DNA of 64,000 nt from Amycolatopsis sacchari (GCF_900114035.1 NZ_FORP01000002.1:482042-546041); one strand, 5' to 3'; numbered from the stretch's first letter, positions 56,101 to 64,000 are shown. Numbers and translations are program-made. The notes: generated by a model from the letters alone, not told the origin.

Positions 56101-56921
56101 AGGTGGGCCTGCGCCGCATCGGCGAACTGCTGCGCACGCCCACGTCCGTCCCGCCGCCCGAGCACCCCGTGCCCGTGCCGGAGCGGTTGCGTGGCGAGGT
56201 CACGTTCGACGCCGTGGACTTCGCCTACGCGGGCACGGAAACCCGGGCGCTGGCGGACATCTCGCTCAAGGTGGCGCCGGGTGAGACGGTCGCGCTGGTG
56301 GGCGCCACGGGTGCCGGCAAGTCGACCGCGGTGAAGCTCGTCGCGCGGTTCTACGACGCGACGAGCGGCAAGGTCGGCATCGACGGCGTGGACGTGCGGG
56401 ACTACGACCTGCCCGGGCTGCGGCACCGGATGGGTGTCGTGCCGCAGGAGGCGCACTTGTTCTCCGGCACGGTCGCCGACAACGTGCGGTACGGCCGCCC
56501 GTCGGCGAGCGACGCGGAGGTGGAGGCCGCCGTGCGCGCGGTCGGGGCGCTCGACGGGGTGGCCGCTCTGCCGTCGGGTTTCCGGCAATCGGTCGGCGAA
56601 CGCGGGAAGTCGTTGTCGGCGGGGCAACGGCAGCTGATCGCGCTGGCGCGGGCCGAACTGGTGGACCCGGACGTCCTGCTGCTCGACGAGGCGACCGCGG
56701 CACTCGACCCGTCCACGGAGGGCGCGGTCCTGCGGGCGACGGAGAACCTGGCCCGCCGCCGCACGACCTTCGTGGTGGCCCACCGCCTCGCGACGGCCGC
56801 CCGCGCCGACCGCATCGTCGTGCTCGACCATGGCCGCGTCGTCGAGCAGGGCACCCATGAGGAACTCCTCGCGGCAGGTGGCCACTACGCCCAGCTGTGG
56901 CGGACGGGCAACCACGGGTAG
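53187..56921 (+). CDS. Fused ABC exporter (two TMD-NBD halves)
   Basis: A 1244-residue exporter like mycobacterial Rv0194: TMD1 (residues about 1-340), NBD1, TMD2 (about 690-990), NBD2. NBD1: Walker A GTAGSGKST (375-383), signature LSGGQRQRLGLARALL near 477, Walker B VLILDDATSAVD near 499, where the usual catalytic Glu is Asp. NBD2: Walker A GATGAGKST near 1038, signature LSAGQRQLIALARAEL, Walker B LLLDEATAALD near 1164 with Glu, H-loops in both (IAHRRST, VAHRLAT). So one site is degenerate, as in asymmetric exporters. GTG 53187, likely leaderless. Substrate unknown: lipid or drug. Confidence 0.9.
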   Translation: MTVAPPEPKTGWIRRLGAACWRHPWLVVLSLTAAVVSVGFQAVSPLFVRAAVDDAVSGRTGNLGLLAGGLVGVQVLMFATAFVRRYVGGRLALDVQHDLRRAVFGAVSRLDGGKQDSLRTGQVVSRAITDLQLVVSLLMMVPLSAGSVVFAVFSLAAMLWMSPLLTVIALVVVPAVAFVAARSRKRLFPATWSAQQRAADVAQHVEETVTGVRVVKGFGQEAREVSRLERAAKRLFAERLRAARLSAVPTATTSALPAAGQVAVLALGGILALRGEVTLGTFLAFASYVSGLVGPARMLSSVVVQAQLTRAGADRVYELIDAQPEVRDKPDARPLPEGPLGVELTDVKFGYTRAEPVLDGLTLAAEPGETLALVGTAGSGKSTISLLLPRFYDVHSGSVRLGGYDVRDVRLADLRRAIGVVFEEAFLFSSSVRDNIAYGRPDASDEEVIAAAKAAEAHEFIEQLPQGYATLVGERGLTLSGGQRQRLGLARALLTDPRVLILDDATSAVDTVTEAAIHDTLRAVTASRTTLLIAHRRSTLALADRIAVLDAGRVVDVGTAEELEERCELFRELVSGPGEGVDQKHRRECVRHPDTGITPELWPEPAEQDDAAQLADAAQQRTAAAPSGGGMGGMRGAFDVPPTEELLEGVRKLPPATDVPALDADEVTKPDPRFRLAGLLRPVRALLTAVVVLVGLDAAASIALPALYQQGVDHGVRPGVESVIWLTAAIGAVIIALDWLVIATQTRLTAKAGETVLYSLRVRSYAHLQRLGLDYYERELSGKIMTRMTTDVDALSTFLQTGVAQAVISALTLVGISAALLVTDASLALYALSVLPILVVATVVFRKLATAAYNEARERVSVVNADMQENVSGLRVAQAYSREERSAEDFASRSDAYRRSRLRAQRYVATYFPFVTMLSGVAEAVVLVAGANRVADGTLPVGVLLGFLLYLNLFFSPIQQLSSVFDGYQQAKVGLRRIGELLRTPTSVPPPEHPVPVPERLRGEVTFDAVDFAYAGTETRALADISLKVAPGETVALVGATGAGKSTAVKLVARFYDATSGKVGIDGVDVRDYDLPGLRHRMGVVPQEAHLFSGTVADNVRYGRPSASDAEVEAAVRAVGALDGVAALPSGFRQSVGERGKSLSAGQRQLIALARAELVDPDVLLLDEATAALDPSTEGAVLRATENLARRRTTFVVAHRLATAARADRIVVLDHGRVVEQGTHEELLAAGGHYAQLWRTGNHG

Positions 56922-56995
56922 TTCTCCCGCACACCGTGCAACCCCCGCCGCCGGTTCCGCGTCTGTGCGGTGACATCGGCGGCGGGGGGACTTCC

Positions 56996-57508
56996 GTGGC
57001 ACAACAGGACGACTTCGCCGAGTTCTACACGGCCTCCTTCGAATGGGCCCGACGCGTCGCGTACGCCCTGTGCGGCGACTGGAGCCAGGCCGAGGAACTC
57101 GCGCAGGCGGCGTTCGTGCGGGTGTACGCGCAGTGGCGCCGCATCCGGCACGAGACCGGGAAGGCCTACCTGCGCACGGTGCTGACCAGGACCTTCCTGG
57201 ACACCCGCCGCCGGGGCCGGGAACGCGAACACCCCGTCGCCGAACCACCGCCGGGGGAACCGGGGCCGAACGAGATCGCCCGCAGTGACGACCGGGCCGC
57301 CCTGCGGCAGGCGTTGCTGGCGGTGCCGCCCCGGCAACGCGCCGTCCTGGTGCTGCGGTTCGTGTACGACCTGACCGTCGAGGACGTCGCCGAGACGCTG
57401 AACTGTTCCGAAGGCACGGTGAAGAGCCAGACCGCACGCGGCCTCACGGCGCTCCGGCGCGAGTACGCGCGACAGGCCGAGACCCTCGAGGACCAAAATG
57501 TGGGCTGA
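56996..57508 (+). CDS. SigE-like ECF sigma factor
   Basis: A 170-residue ECF sigma factor of the actinobacterial SigE-family small type. Region 2: FAEFYTASFEWARRVAYALC and AEELAQAAFVRVYAQWRR; region 4: AVLVLRFVYDLTVEDVAETL and NCSEGTVKSQTARGLTALR. GTG 56996. The gene overlaps the next one by 11 bp, making a coupled sigma/membrane-partner pair. Target promoters not seen; the pair could respond to cell-envelope stress. Confidence 0.88.
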   Translation: MAQQDDFAEFYTASFEWARRVAYALCGDWSQAEELAQAAFVRVYAQWRRIRHETGKAYLRTVLTRTFLDTRRRGREREHPVAEPPPGEPGPNEIARSDDRAALRQALLAVPPRQRAVLVLRFVYDLTVEDVAETLNCSEGTVKSQTARGLTALRREYARQAETLEDQNVG

Positions 57509-58073
57509 CGAGCAAGAGCTGGGCCTGGCGTTGAAGGAGGCCGTCGCCGGGGAGGGACCGCCGCCCGGTGACCACCTGGAGGACGTCCTGCGCCGCGGCC
57601 GCCGCCGCGTCCTGCTGCGCCGCGGCGGCACGATCGCCGCGTGCGTACTCCTCGTGTGCGGGCTGTGTGCGGGCGGGTTCGCCCTGCGGGGGTTCACCGC
57701 CGGCCCGCCCCCGGTCGGCGAGGTCCCGCGCCCGCCCGTCGTGACGGCCCCGCCCACGACGACGACTTCCAGCGTGGACACGGGCAGCACGACCACGAAC
57801 TCCGCCCCCGCGGGCGGCACCGGAAGCGCGCCGCCGTCCAGCACGGCGGGGCACACCAGCGTCCGGTCCAGCGACGTCGGCGTCACGAGCACGCCGTCAA
57901 CCAGCCCGTCCTCCCGGCCGCGGTGCACCGACGTGATCGACTACGGCTCGGACCCGCGCAGCAACGCCGAAATCAACAGCATCGGCGAGGAGACGGGGAA
58001 CTGCCCGAGCCCGATCTGGCTGCCGCCGTCGTCGCCGTCGTACGAGTCGTCCTCGGCTACGCCGTCGTCGTGA
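57498..58073 (+). CDS. Membrane protein, probable anti-sigma partner
   Basis: A 191-residue protein with a cytoplasmic head (residues 1-43, GDHLEDVLRRGRRRVLLRRG), one membrane helix (GTIAACVLLVCGLCAGGFAL, about 44-63), and a Thr/Ser/Pro-rich exported tail of some 110 residues ending in a Cys pair region (RPRCTDVIDYG, GNCPSP). ATG 57498 overlaps the sigma gene by 11 bp, so it likely tethers that sigma factor. No zinc HXXXCXXC motif, so it is not a ZAS-type. Overlaps the convergent flavoenzyme gene by 17 bp. Confidence 0.72.
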   Translation: MWADEQELGLALKEAVAGEGPPPGDHLEDVLRRGRRRVLLRRGGTIAACVLLVCGLCAGGFALRGFTAGPPPVGEVPRPPVVTAPPTTTTSSVDTGSTTTNSAPAGGTGSAPPSSTAGHTSVRSSDVGVTSTPSTSPSSRPRCTDVIDYGSDPRSNAEINSIGEETGNCPSPIWLPPSSPSYESSSATPSS

Positions 58074-59436
58074 AGACCTTGCCGGGGTTGAGGATTCCCA
58101 GCGGGTCGAGCGCTGTCTTGACCGCGTGGTGCAGGTCCAGCACCGCGGGGCTCACCTCGCGGCGCAGGCCGCCGCGCTTGAGCAGGCCGACGCCGTGCTC
58201 GCCGGTCACGGTGCCGCCGAGCTCGATGGCGTCGGCGATGATGTCCTCGAACGCCGCCTGCGCACGGCGTTTCGCGTCCTCGTCGCCGATCGGCGTGATC
58301 AGCAGCGGGTGCAGGTTGCCGTCACCGGCGTGCGCGATGTTCGCGATGAGCGTGTCGTGCGCGGCGGCCGTCTTTTCGATGCGCGCCAGCATTTCCGGCA
58401 CCAGCGCCTTGGGTACGCACACGTCCTCGGTCAGCACCGGGCCGAGCCGCTCCAGCGCCGGGTACGCCAGGCGCCGCGCGTCGAACAACGCCTCGGCCTC
58501 CTGCTCGTCGGAGGACAGCGCGGCCCACGTGGCACCGGCTTCCTCGAAGCAACGCAACACTGTGCGCGCCTCGTCCTCGCCCGCCTGGCCCGGCGTGTCG
58601 ACGCGGCCGAGCAGCACCACGTTCGCTTCGGTGGACAGGCCCATGTTCTTCCACGCGTCGACCGCTTCGAGGCACCGCTTGTCGACCAGCTCCAGCGCCG
58701 ACGGGATCACCCCGGACGCCGACACCGCACTGACGGCCTCGCCCGCCGCGACAACGGAGTCGAAGTACCCGGCGATGGTGCGCTCCACGGGACGTTTCGG
58801 TCGCAGCCGCACGGTGATCTCGGTGATGATGCCGAGCGTGCCCTCGGAGCCGACCATCAGCCCGCACAGGTCGTACCCGGCGACGCCCTTGGCCGTGCGG
58901 CGCCCGAGCCGGACCACCTCGCCGCGCCCGGTGACGACCTCCAGCGCCAGCACGTAGTCCCGCGTCACGCCGTACTTCACGCAGCAGAGGCCGCCCGCGT
59001 TGGTCGCGACGTTGCCGCCGATGGTGGACCACGGCGCGCTCGCCGGGTCCGGCGGGTACCACAGGTCCTGCGCCGCGCAGGCGGCACGCAGGTCGTCGTT
59101 CACCACGCCCGGCTGCACGACGGCGAGCCGTTCGGCGGGGTTGATCTCCAGCACCTGGTCCATCGCCTCGAAGGACAGCACAATGCAGCCCTCGATCGCG
59201 TTGGCGCCACCGGAAAGCCCGGTCCCGGCGCCGCGCGGCACGACGGGCACGCGGTGCTCGCCCGCGAACCGGACGACCGCCTGGACCTCCTCCGTGCCGC
59301 GGGGCCGCACCACCGCGAGGGCCTTGCCGTACTCGGCCCACTCGGCGTGGTCCTGCAGGTACCCCTCGACCACGTCCGGGTCGTCCAGCACGTGCTCGGC
59401 GGGCACCACCGTCCGCAGCTGCGCCACCAGGTCCAT
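58057..59436 (-). CDS. GlcD-type FAD-linked oxidoreductase (second copy)
   Basis: A 459-residue relative of the enzyme at 13497-14870. FAD motif RGAGTGLSGGANAIEG, NAGGLCCVKYGVTRDYVLAL and MVGSEGTLGIITEITVRL, then the C-terminal HAGDGNLHPLLI and GEHGVGLLKRGGL. Typical of glycolate oxidase GlcD or D-lactate dehydrogenases. ATG 59436 with GGGAGGT 7 nt upstream. It is 22 bp downstream of the second immunity gene, so it may be read through from the toxin operon though it is unrelated in function. Confidence 0.85.
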   Translation of the reverse strand: MDLVAQLRTVVPAEHVLDDPDVVEGYLQDHAEWAEYGKALAVVRPRGTEEVQAVVRFAGEHRVPVVPRGAGTGLSGGANAIEGCIVLSFEAMDQVLEINPAERLAVVQPGVVNDDLRAACAAQDLWYPPDPASAPWSTIGGNVATNAGGLCCVKYGVTRDYVLALEVVTGRGEVVRLGRRTAKGVAGYDLCGLMVGSEGTLGIITEITVRLRPKRPVERTIAGYFDSVVAAGEAVSAVSASGVIPSALELVDKRCLEAVDAWKNMGLSTEANVVLLGRVDTPGQAGEDEARTVLRCFEEAGATWAALSSDEQEAEALFDARRLAYPALERLGPVLTEDVCVPKALVPEMLARIEKTAAAHDTLIANIAHAGDGNLHPLLITPIGDEDAKRRAQAAFEDIIADAIELGGTVTGEHGVGLLKRGGLRREVSPAVLDLHHAVKTALDPLGILNPGKVFTTTA

Positions 59437-59458
59437 CGCCACCTCCCGGAGGTCCAGG

Positions 59459-59791
59459 CTACGCGGATGGCGCCTCCGCTCCGCCCCGATCTCCGCCAGG
59501 TGAGACGTGCCGCACGTACTCCTCCACGCGCCCGGCGACCGCTCGCACCCGCTCGACCAGCTGCGGGCCCGACAACTCGCCGGGATCGCGCAGTTCCGGC
59601 TGCGGCACGTAGTCCTCGACGGCGAAGAACACTTCGTCGAGCAGCCGCTCGAGCGGCAACGGCACGCGCTCGCCCGCCTCGAGCGCACGGCGTCGCGCCG
59701 CGAGCCAGCGGCCCGCGAACTCCTCCGGGCCGAGATCCCCCGCCACGAGCCGCCGGATCAGCTCCACCTGCTCGGCCAAGCCAGGAGCCAT
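59459..59791 (-). CDS. Colicin-immunity-like protein
   Basis: A 110-residue helical protein whose pattern matches bacterial self-protective colicin-like immunity proteins (Colicin_immun family): LIRRLVAGDLGPEEFAGRWL early, then LLDEVFFAVEDYVPQPELRD in the middle and a final helix. ATG 59791 shares a base with the previous stop (TGATG). Placed right after the toxin and EF-G-like gene; likely the second immunity factor for the RHS tip or an orphan immunity gene for a related toxin. Confidence 0.65.
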   Translation of the reverse strand: MAPGLAEQVELIRRLVAGDLGPEEFAGRWLAARRRALEAGERVPLPLERLLDEVFFAVEDYVPQPELRDPGELSGPQLVERVRAVAGRVEEYVRHVSPGGDRGGAEAPSA

Positions 59792-60174
59792 CAGACCGTC
59801 CGGACGAACCAGCCGTCACGGAAGTCGAGCACCAGCCGGTCGCCGACGCCGTACGCCTCACCCACCGCGAGGGCCGCCGCGGCGCGGACCGCGCTCTCCT
59901 CGATGTCCTTCAGGTCCAGCTGCGCGTGCACGACCTCCACCCGCTCGCCGACGTCCACCCCCAGCGAGCGCACGAGTTCGACCCCGTCACGCGCCCCGGC
60001 GAGCGCGGCCTCGACGAACTCCGCGTCCTCGCGGGGTTGCAGGGAGGTCCGGTCCTCGGGCGGCGCGGTCCAGACCACGTCGGCCGGCCCCGGTACGACG
60101 CGCACCCGGACCTGGCCGAAGTAGCCGACGCCGCCCTTCTGCCGCTGCAGGCGGAACTCGCCGGTGCGGGTCAT
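59791..60174 (-). CDS. EF-G domain IV-like protein, candidate immunity factor
   Basis: A 127-residue protein that resembles domain IV of elongation factor G. GGVGYFGQVRVRVVP lines up with SGGRGQYGHVVIDMYP of EF-G, and DIEESAVRAAAALAVGEAYG with [20 protein letters not shown], in the same order and near-same spacing. No G-domain is present. ATG 60174 overlaps the RHS stop as ATGA, the normal place for an immunity gene. Inference: a decoy or shield that copies the target of the toxin on the ribosomal translocase. The match is by eye and needs a profile search. Confidence 0.6.
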   Translation of the reverse strand: MTRTGEFRLQRQKGGVGYFGQVRVRVVPGPADVVWTAPPEDRTSLQPREDAEFVEAALAGARDGVELVRSLGVDVGERVEVVHAQLDLKDIEESAVRAAAALAVGEAYGVGDRLVLDFRDGWFVRTV

Positions 60175-63100
60175 CCGGAACTCCTCGTGCTCTGGAACAG
60201 GTGGTAGACGCTGCTCCGGAAGTAGTGCTCTGGCCCGAACCTACCGGTGACGCGCCGGATGTGGTCGTAGTCGTGGTTGCCTTCGGACAGCCACAGCTCG
60301 GTGGCGGCGTCGTCGTCCATCGTGCTCATGTCCGCCGAGCGCAGCCGGTCGAAGTCCTCACCGCGGATGCGGTGCTCGACAATTTCCATCGTGGGTGCAC
60401 CCTCCCGGCGGCTGATCACGTCGAGGTACCGCTCCGCCTGTTCCCTCGTCTCCCACGCGTAAAGCCCCTCGCCCAGCTCCGCGCGCGGCCTGCCGTTCGA
60501 GTCCACCCCGGACGGCCAGGGCTCGCCCCCGTTGTCGATCAGCCGGTCAGCGTCCTGCCTGCTCTGCACGCTGTAGAACGTCTGGCACGGCGTGAGGCCG
60601 CTCGGGTCGATGGCGGCGGTCGGGTTCGGCACGTACGCCTGCGGGTTCGGCGCGGGCGCCAGCCCCAGCGGGTCGATCGCGGTGTAGCGGCCGGTGGCCG
60701 GGTCGTAGTACCGGAAGTGGTTGTAGTGCAGGCCTGATTCGCGGTCGTAGTACTGCCCGGGGAACCGGAGCGGGGTGTCCGCGCCGTCCCCGCCGCCCGG
60801 CAGGTCCAGCCCCCACAGCGTGGACCGCCGGCGCCACGCGAGCGCGCCGTCGGGGGTGACCAGCTCGGTCGGGGTGCCGACGAGGTCGGTGACGATGGAG
60901 TAGAACTCCCGGTCGAACCACTGCTGGTCGCGCGCGCTCCGCTCGACCTGCGAGACGGGGCGGAACGTGCCCGGCTCCCAGTTCCAGGTCGTGGCCGTGC
61001 CGTCGGAGTGGATCTGCTCGGCGAGCACCATGCCGTCCCAGCAGAAGTCGATCCGCTCCGCCACCACGCCACCGGCGAGCCGCAGCTTCGCGATCCGCCT
61101 GCCGAGGGGGTCGTACAGGTAGCGCCAGCGCGTGCCGTCCGGCGTGACCACCTCGACCAGCCGGTCGTCGGCGTTCCAGGTGTAGTGCCACGTCTCCGGT
61201 TTGGCCGACAAGCGCTTGCGGGAGCGCATGATCACGCGGCCCTGCGCGTCGTACCGGTAGCGCACGTTGCCCGCCTGCGTGACGGCACAACCGGAGTACT
61301 GGCGCGGCCCCTGCGCGTCACCGGACGGGTCCGGCCAGCTGGCGGAGGTGACGTTGCCCGCCGCGTCGTAGGCGTAGCGCTCGGTCCAGCCCGTGCCCGT
61401 CACCGCGGTGATCCTGGCCGCCGGGTCGAGCGTGAACGACCGGTTGCCCGCGAGCAGGTCGTCGATCCCGGCCAGGTGCCCGTCGGGCCGGTAGTGGTAG
61501 CGGCGCTGCTGGATGACCCGCGACTGGTGCCGCGCGCTGCCCACCACGGACACGGTCTGGCTCCCCAGCCGCCCGCCCGGCTCCCAGGACTGCGCGATCA
61601 CGGTGCCGCTGTCGAGGAGGCGCTCGGTCTCCCGCCCCGCGCCGTCGTAGCCGAACGTCATGGTGTGCCCGGCGGTGCGCAGGGCGTCGGGCCGCCCGCC
61701 GATCCCGTACTGCCACACGGTTTCGGCACCGGTCGGCGTGCGCCGCAGTGTGCGACGGCCGATCCGGTCGTACTCGGACGTGACCACCCGGCCGTTGCTG
61801 CCTTCGGCGAGCACCCGGCCCACGGCATCGCGGACGAGCACGAGGTCCGCGTCCGCGTTGCGCGCCCGGACGAGGCGGCCCACCGGGTCGTGTTCGAAGG
61901 TCTCGACCACGTCCCCGTAGCCGCGTTCGACGACGTTGCCCAGCGGGTCCCGCCGGTAGGTGATCTCCTCCTGGTTGCCGTTCGTGCGTGCGACGAGCTG
62001 GCCCGCCGCGTCGTGCCGGTAGCGCACGGTGCGCCCGTTGAAATCGGTTTCCGAGACGAGGCGGCCGGCGGCGTCGTACTCGTAGCGCCAGACCTGGCCT
62101 CGGGAATCCGTGACCGACTTCAGCCGCAGCGCCGGGTCGTAGGCGAAGGTGAGGCTGCTGCCGTCGGGCCGGAGGTGCGCGGCGGGCAGGTCGAAATGCG
62201 TGCTGCGGATCCGGGTGACCTGACCCAGCGCGTCGACGTACTCGACCTGGTTGCCCTCACCGTCGTACCGCCACCGCTCGACGCCGCCGTCGGCGTTCAC
62301 GCGCGAAAGCAGGCGGCCCTCGACGGTCCACGTCATCGTCGTCGTCGCGCCGGTGGGGTCGGTGATCTCGACGATCCGCCCGAACTGGTCGCGCCGGTAG
62401 CGGGTGACGTTGCCGTGCACGTCGATCTCGGCGACCGGCAGGCCGGCGGCGTCGGTCTCCGTGCGGTGCACGCGGCCCAGCTCGTCGGTCACCTTGACGA
62501 GCTGCCCCGTGCCGTCGTACTCGCAGTGCGTGGTGGCCCCGGTGGGGTCGGTGACCGACGTGACGCGTCCCGCCGCGTCGTACGTCCGCCGCCACACCGC
62601 GCCGTCCGGGTCGATCGTGCCGACCGGCCGCCCCGCTTCGCCGTACTCGGCGAGTGCCTGGGTGCCGTCGGGGCGGGTGATGGTGGTGAGGTTGCCTTCC
62701 TCGTCGTAGCGGTACGTCGTCGTGCGGCCCAGTGGGTCGGTGCGGGACAGCAGGCGGTCGAACTCGTCCCACTCCTGCGTGGTCCGGTGGCCCAACGGGT
62801 CGGTTTCGGCGACGACCTGCCGCCGCGCGTTCACCTCGTAGACGGTGGTGTGGCCCAGCGCGTCGGTGAAGCGGGTGACGCCGTCCTCGTACTCGAACGT
62901 GCCGTCGAGGAAGCCGCCCGAGCCCTCGTTCGCCACGCAGCGGCCGCGTTCGTCGTAGCGGTAGCGGTACCACTCGCCGTTGCGGTCGGTCCACTGCGTG
63001 ATCCGCCCCGCGAGGTCGTAGTCGAACCGCAGCGGCGCGCCGGACGAGTTGAGCACCTCGGTCAGGCGCCCGGCGTCGTCGTAGCGGTAGCGCACCACCG

Positions 63101-64000
63101 GGATGTCCTCGCCGTGCGGGTTGCGCAGGGACAGCGCGGTGATCAGCCCGGCCGACGTGTCGACGGCCAGCTCGTAACCACCCGAGTGCCGGACCGCGGT
63201 GAGCGTCCCGGCGGCGTCACGGTCGAAGGTGATCCGGTTTCCGTTGCGGTCGGCCACCTCCCGCAGCAGCCCGGTGCCGGGAGCGAAATGCAGGCGCCGC
63301 CCCGATTCCCGCCGCTCCACGGTGAACCCGCCGTCTTCGCTCCGCGACAGCGGCCAGCGCGGCCCCAGTTCGGGCAGCACCACACCGTCGGCGGGCGGCG
63401 CCGGGTACACCAGCAGCATCCCGTCCTCGGCGACGTACACGACGCCCGCCGAATCGACCTCCACGCGCTGGTCCACCGTCGACGCCCAGCTGCGCCCGAA
63501 CGACCGGCCCGCGCGGTACGACGAGACGTGGGTGCGGCGCAGCACCAGCGGCAGCACGGCGGGCAGCTCCACGTCGGTCTGCCCCAGCACCATCTCGCCG
63601 GTCGCGACGTCGATCGGGTCGTTCTCGCAGACCCGCGCGTTCTCCGGCGTCTTCGTGTCCGCCGGATCGCTGGGACGGCTCGACGGCGTGTCGGCGGAAC
63701 CGGGCGTCGTGCCGTCGCCGGCGTGGGTGCCCGGCAGGTCGGCGTCCGGGGTGTGTGGGGTGTGTGGCGCGTCCGGGGCGTGCAACTCCGGCGTGTCGAT
63801 CGACTTCGCGCCCGAGGGCAACGTCGCCCCATCCGCACGCCGGGCGAACTTGCGGCCCAGCTTCGACAACTTCTCGATGATCTCACCGAGCTTGTCCACG
63901 ATCTTGCGGATCTTCGGCGTCACGTTCCCGATCGTCTTGACCAGCTTCCGGATCAGATCCGACACCTTGCTGATCGCGTTCGTGATCGCCGTCGTCGCCT
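60171..64000 (-). CDS. RHS polymorphic toxin (N-terminus outside window)
   Basis: Over 1270 residues are visible; the frame is open to the right edge, so the N-terminus is missing. It has a DUF6531 domain (CENDPIDVATGEMVLGQTDV), then about 25 YD/RHS repeats (for example YDAAGRLVSETDF) and the shell-closing core LRFPGQYYDRESGLHYNHFR, YYDPATGRYTAIDPLGL. After NPTAAIDPSGL comes a 135-residue tip: TFYSVQSRQDADRLIDNGG, GEGLYAWETREQAERYL, MEIVEHRI and GPEHYFRSSVYHLF. The tip pattern (aromatic start, G-GLYAWE, A-YL, closing Glu) resembles ADP-ribosyltransferase toxins; the exact family is uncertain. Two immunity candidates follow with 4-bp and 1-bp overlaps. Confidence 0.85.
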   Translation of the reverse strand, partial: ATTAITNAISKVSDLIRKLVKTIGNVTPKIRKIVDKLGEIIEKLSKLGRKFARRADGATLPSGAKSIDTPELHAPDAPHTPHTPDADLPGTHAGDGTTPGSADTPSSRPSDPADTKTPENARVCENDPIDVATGEMVLGQTDVELPAVLPLVLRRTHVSSYRAGRSFGRSWASTVDQRVEVDSAGVVYVAEDGMLLVYPAPPADGVVLPELGPRWPLSRSEDGGFTVERRESGRRLHFAPGTGLLREVADRNGNRITFDRDAAGTLTAVRHSGGYELAVDTSAGLITALSLRNPHGEDIPVVRYRYDDAGRLTEVLNSSGAPLRFDYDLAGRITQWTDRNGEWYRYRYDERGRCVANEGSGGFLDGTFEYEDGVTRFTDALGHTTVYEVNARRQVVAETDPLGHRTTQEWDEFDRLLSRTDPLGRTTTYRYDEEGNLTTITRPDGTQALAEYGEAGRPVGTIDPDGAVWRRTYDAAGRVTSVTDPTGATTHCEYDGTGQLVKVTDELGRVHRTETDAAGLPVAEIDVHGNVTRYRRDQFGRIVEITDPTGATTTMTWTVEGRLLSRVNADGGVERWRYDGEGNQVEYVDALGQVTRIRSTHFDLPAAHLRPDGSSLTFAYDPALRLKSVTDSRGQVWRYEYDAAGRLVSETDFNGRTVRYRHDAAGQLVARTNGNQEEITYRRDPLGNVVERGYGDVVETFEHDPVGRLVRARNADADLVLVRDAVGRVLAEGSNGRVVTSEYDRIGRRTLRRTPTGAETVWQYGIGGRPDALRTAGHTMTFGYDGAGRETERLLDSGTVIAQSWEPGGRLGSQTVSVVGSARHQSRVIQQRRYHYRPDGHLAGIDDLLAGNRSFTLDPAARITAVTGTGWTERYAYDAAGNVTSASWPDPSGDAQGPRQYSGCAVTQAGNVRYRYDAQGRVIMRSRKRLSAKPETWHYTWNADDRLVEVVTPDGTRWRYLYDPLGRRIAKLRLAGGVVAERIDFCWDGMVLAEQIHSDGTATTWNWEPGTFRPVSQVERSARDQQWFDREFYSIVTDLVGTPTELVTPDGALAWRRRSTLWGLDLPGGGDGADTPLRFPGQYYDRESGLHYNHFRYYDPATGRYTAIDPLGLAPAPNPQAYVPNPTAAIDPSGLTPCQTFYSVQSRQDADRLIDNGGEPWPSGVDSNGRPRAELGEGLYAWETREQAERYLDVISRREGAPTMEIVEHRIRGEDFDRLRSADMSTMDDDAATELWLSEGNHDYDHIRRVTGRFGPEHYFRSSVYHLFQSTRSSG

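Overview
The window is very GC-rich with strong G/C third-position bias, uses GTG and TTG starts freely, and chains genes through 1-11 bp stop/start overlaps. Gene content (paired FadE acyl-CoA dehydrogenases, AccA/AccD carboxylase, BTAD-type regulator, many TetR regulators, an F420-type nitroreductase, a SigE-like sigma factor, secreted SGNH lipases) points to a filamentous actinomycete. Amycolatopsis or another Pseudonocardiaceae is my best guess. This is inference from gene content, not from a marker gene.

Layout. 1-3.6 kb: end of a GntR regulator, a lipoprotein, and a coupled chorismate-lyase / 4-hydroxybenzoate hydroxylase / UbiA prenyltransferase operon. 3.6-12.8 kb: a giant CtpI-like P-type ATPase with a duplicated tail remnant, then a divergent cluster of semialdehyde dehydrogenase and hydroxyacid dehydrogenase against GABA-type aminotransferase and DUF3830, with a FadR-like operator between them. 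12.8-18.4 kb: a His-rich micro-ORF, a GlcD-type flavoenzyme, an IlvX-type ThDP enzyme, an I36 inhibitor, and a TetR/nitroreductase pair around two perfect palindromes. 18.4-26.6 kb: fatty-acid beta-oxidation (FadA, FadB, a double-headed TetR, an FAH hydrolase, two FadE). 27.3-29.9 kb: a lower-GC island with two genes I do not recognise. 30-35 kb: a PhaC-like hydrolase, an SDR and a BTAD/NB-ARC regulator. 35-43 kb: FadE, AccA1 and AccD1 (branched-chain or short acyl-CoA catabolism), two tandem SGNH lipases, and a TetR gene whose own operator resembles the accD1 operators. 43.6-53 kb: MetX/MetY, a PucR regulator, a MOSC protein, a protein with a RHIM-like amyloid motif and a degenerate P-loop, a quinone oxidoreductase with a MerR/SoxR-type operator, and alanine dehydrogenase. 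53-59.4 kb: a fused ABC exporter, a sigma/anti-sigma-like pair and a second GlcD enzyme. 59.4-64 kb: a polymorphic RHS toxin, cut by the right edge, with two coupled candidate immunity genes.

The most striking systems are four. (1) The RHS locus: the toxin tip looks ADP-ribosyltransferase-like, and the first immunity candidate resembles domain IV of elongation factor G. (2) The 675-residue amyloid-motif/P-loop protein, a candidate conflict or defence switch. (3) The UbiC-PobA-UbiA operon, a plausible chorismate-derived prenylated-phenol pathway in a lineage expected to use menaquinone. (4) A family of related 16-bp GTTA...TAAC operators connecting acyl-CoA operons with GPALYRHF-type TetR proteins. 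No rRNA, tRNA, CRISPR array, transposase or integrase was seen.
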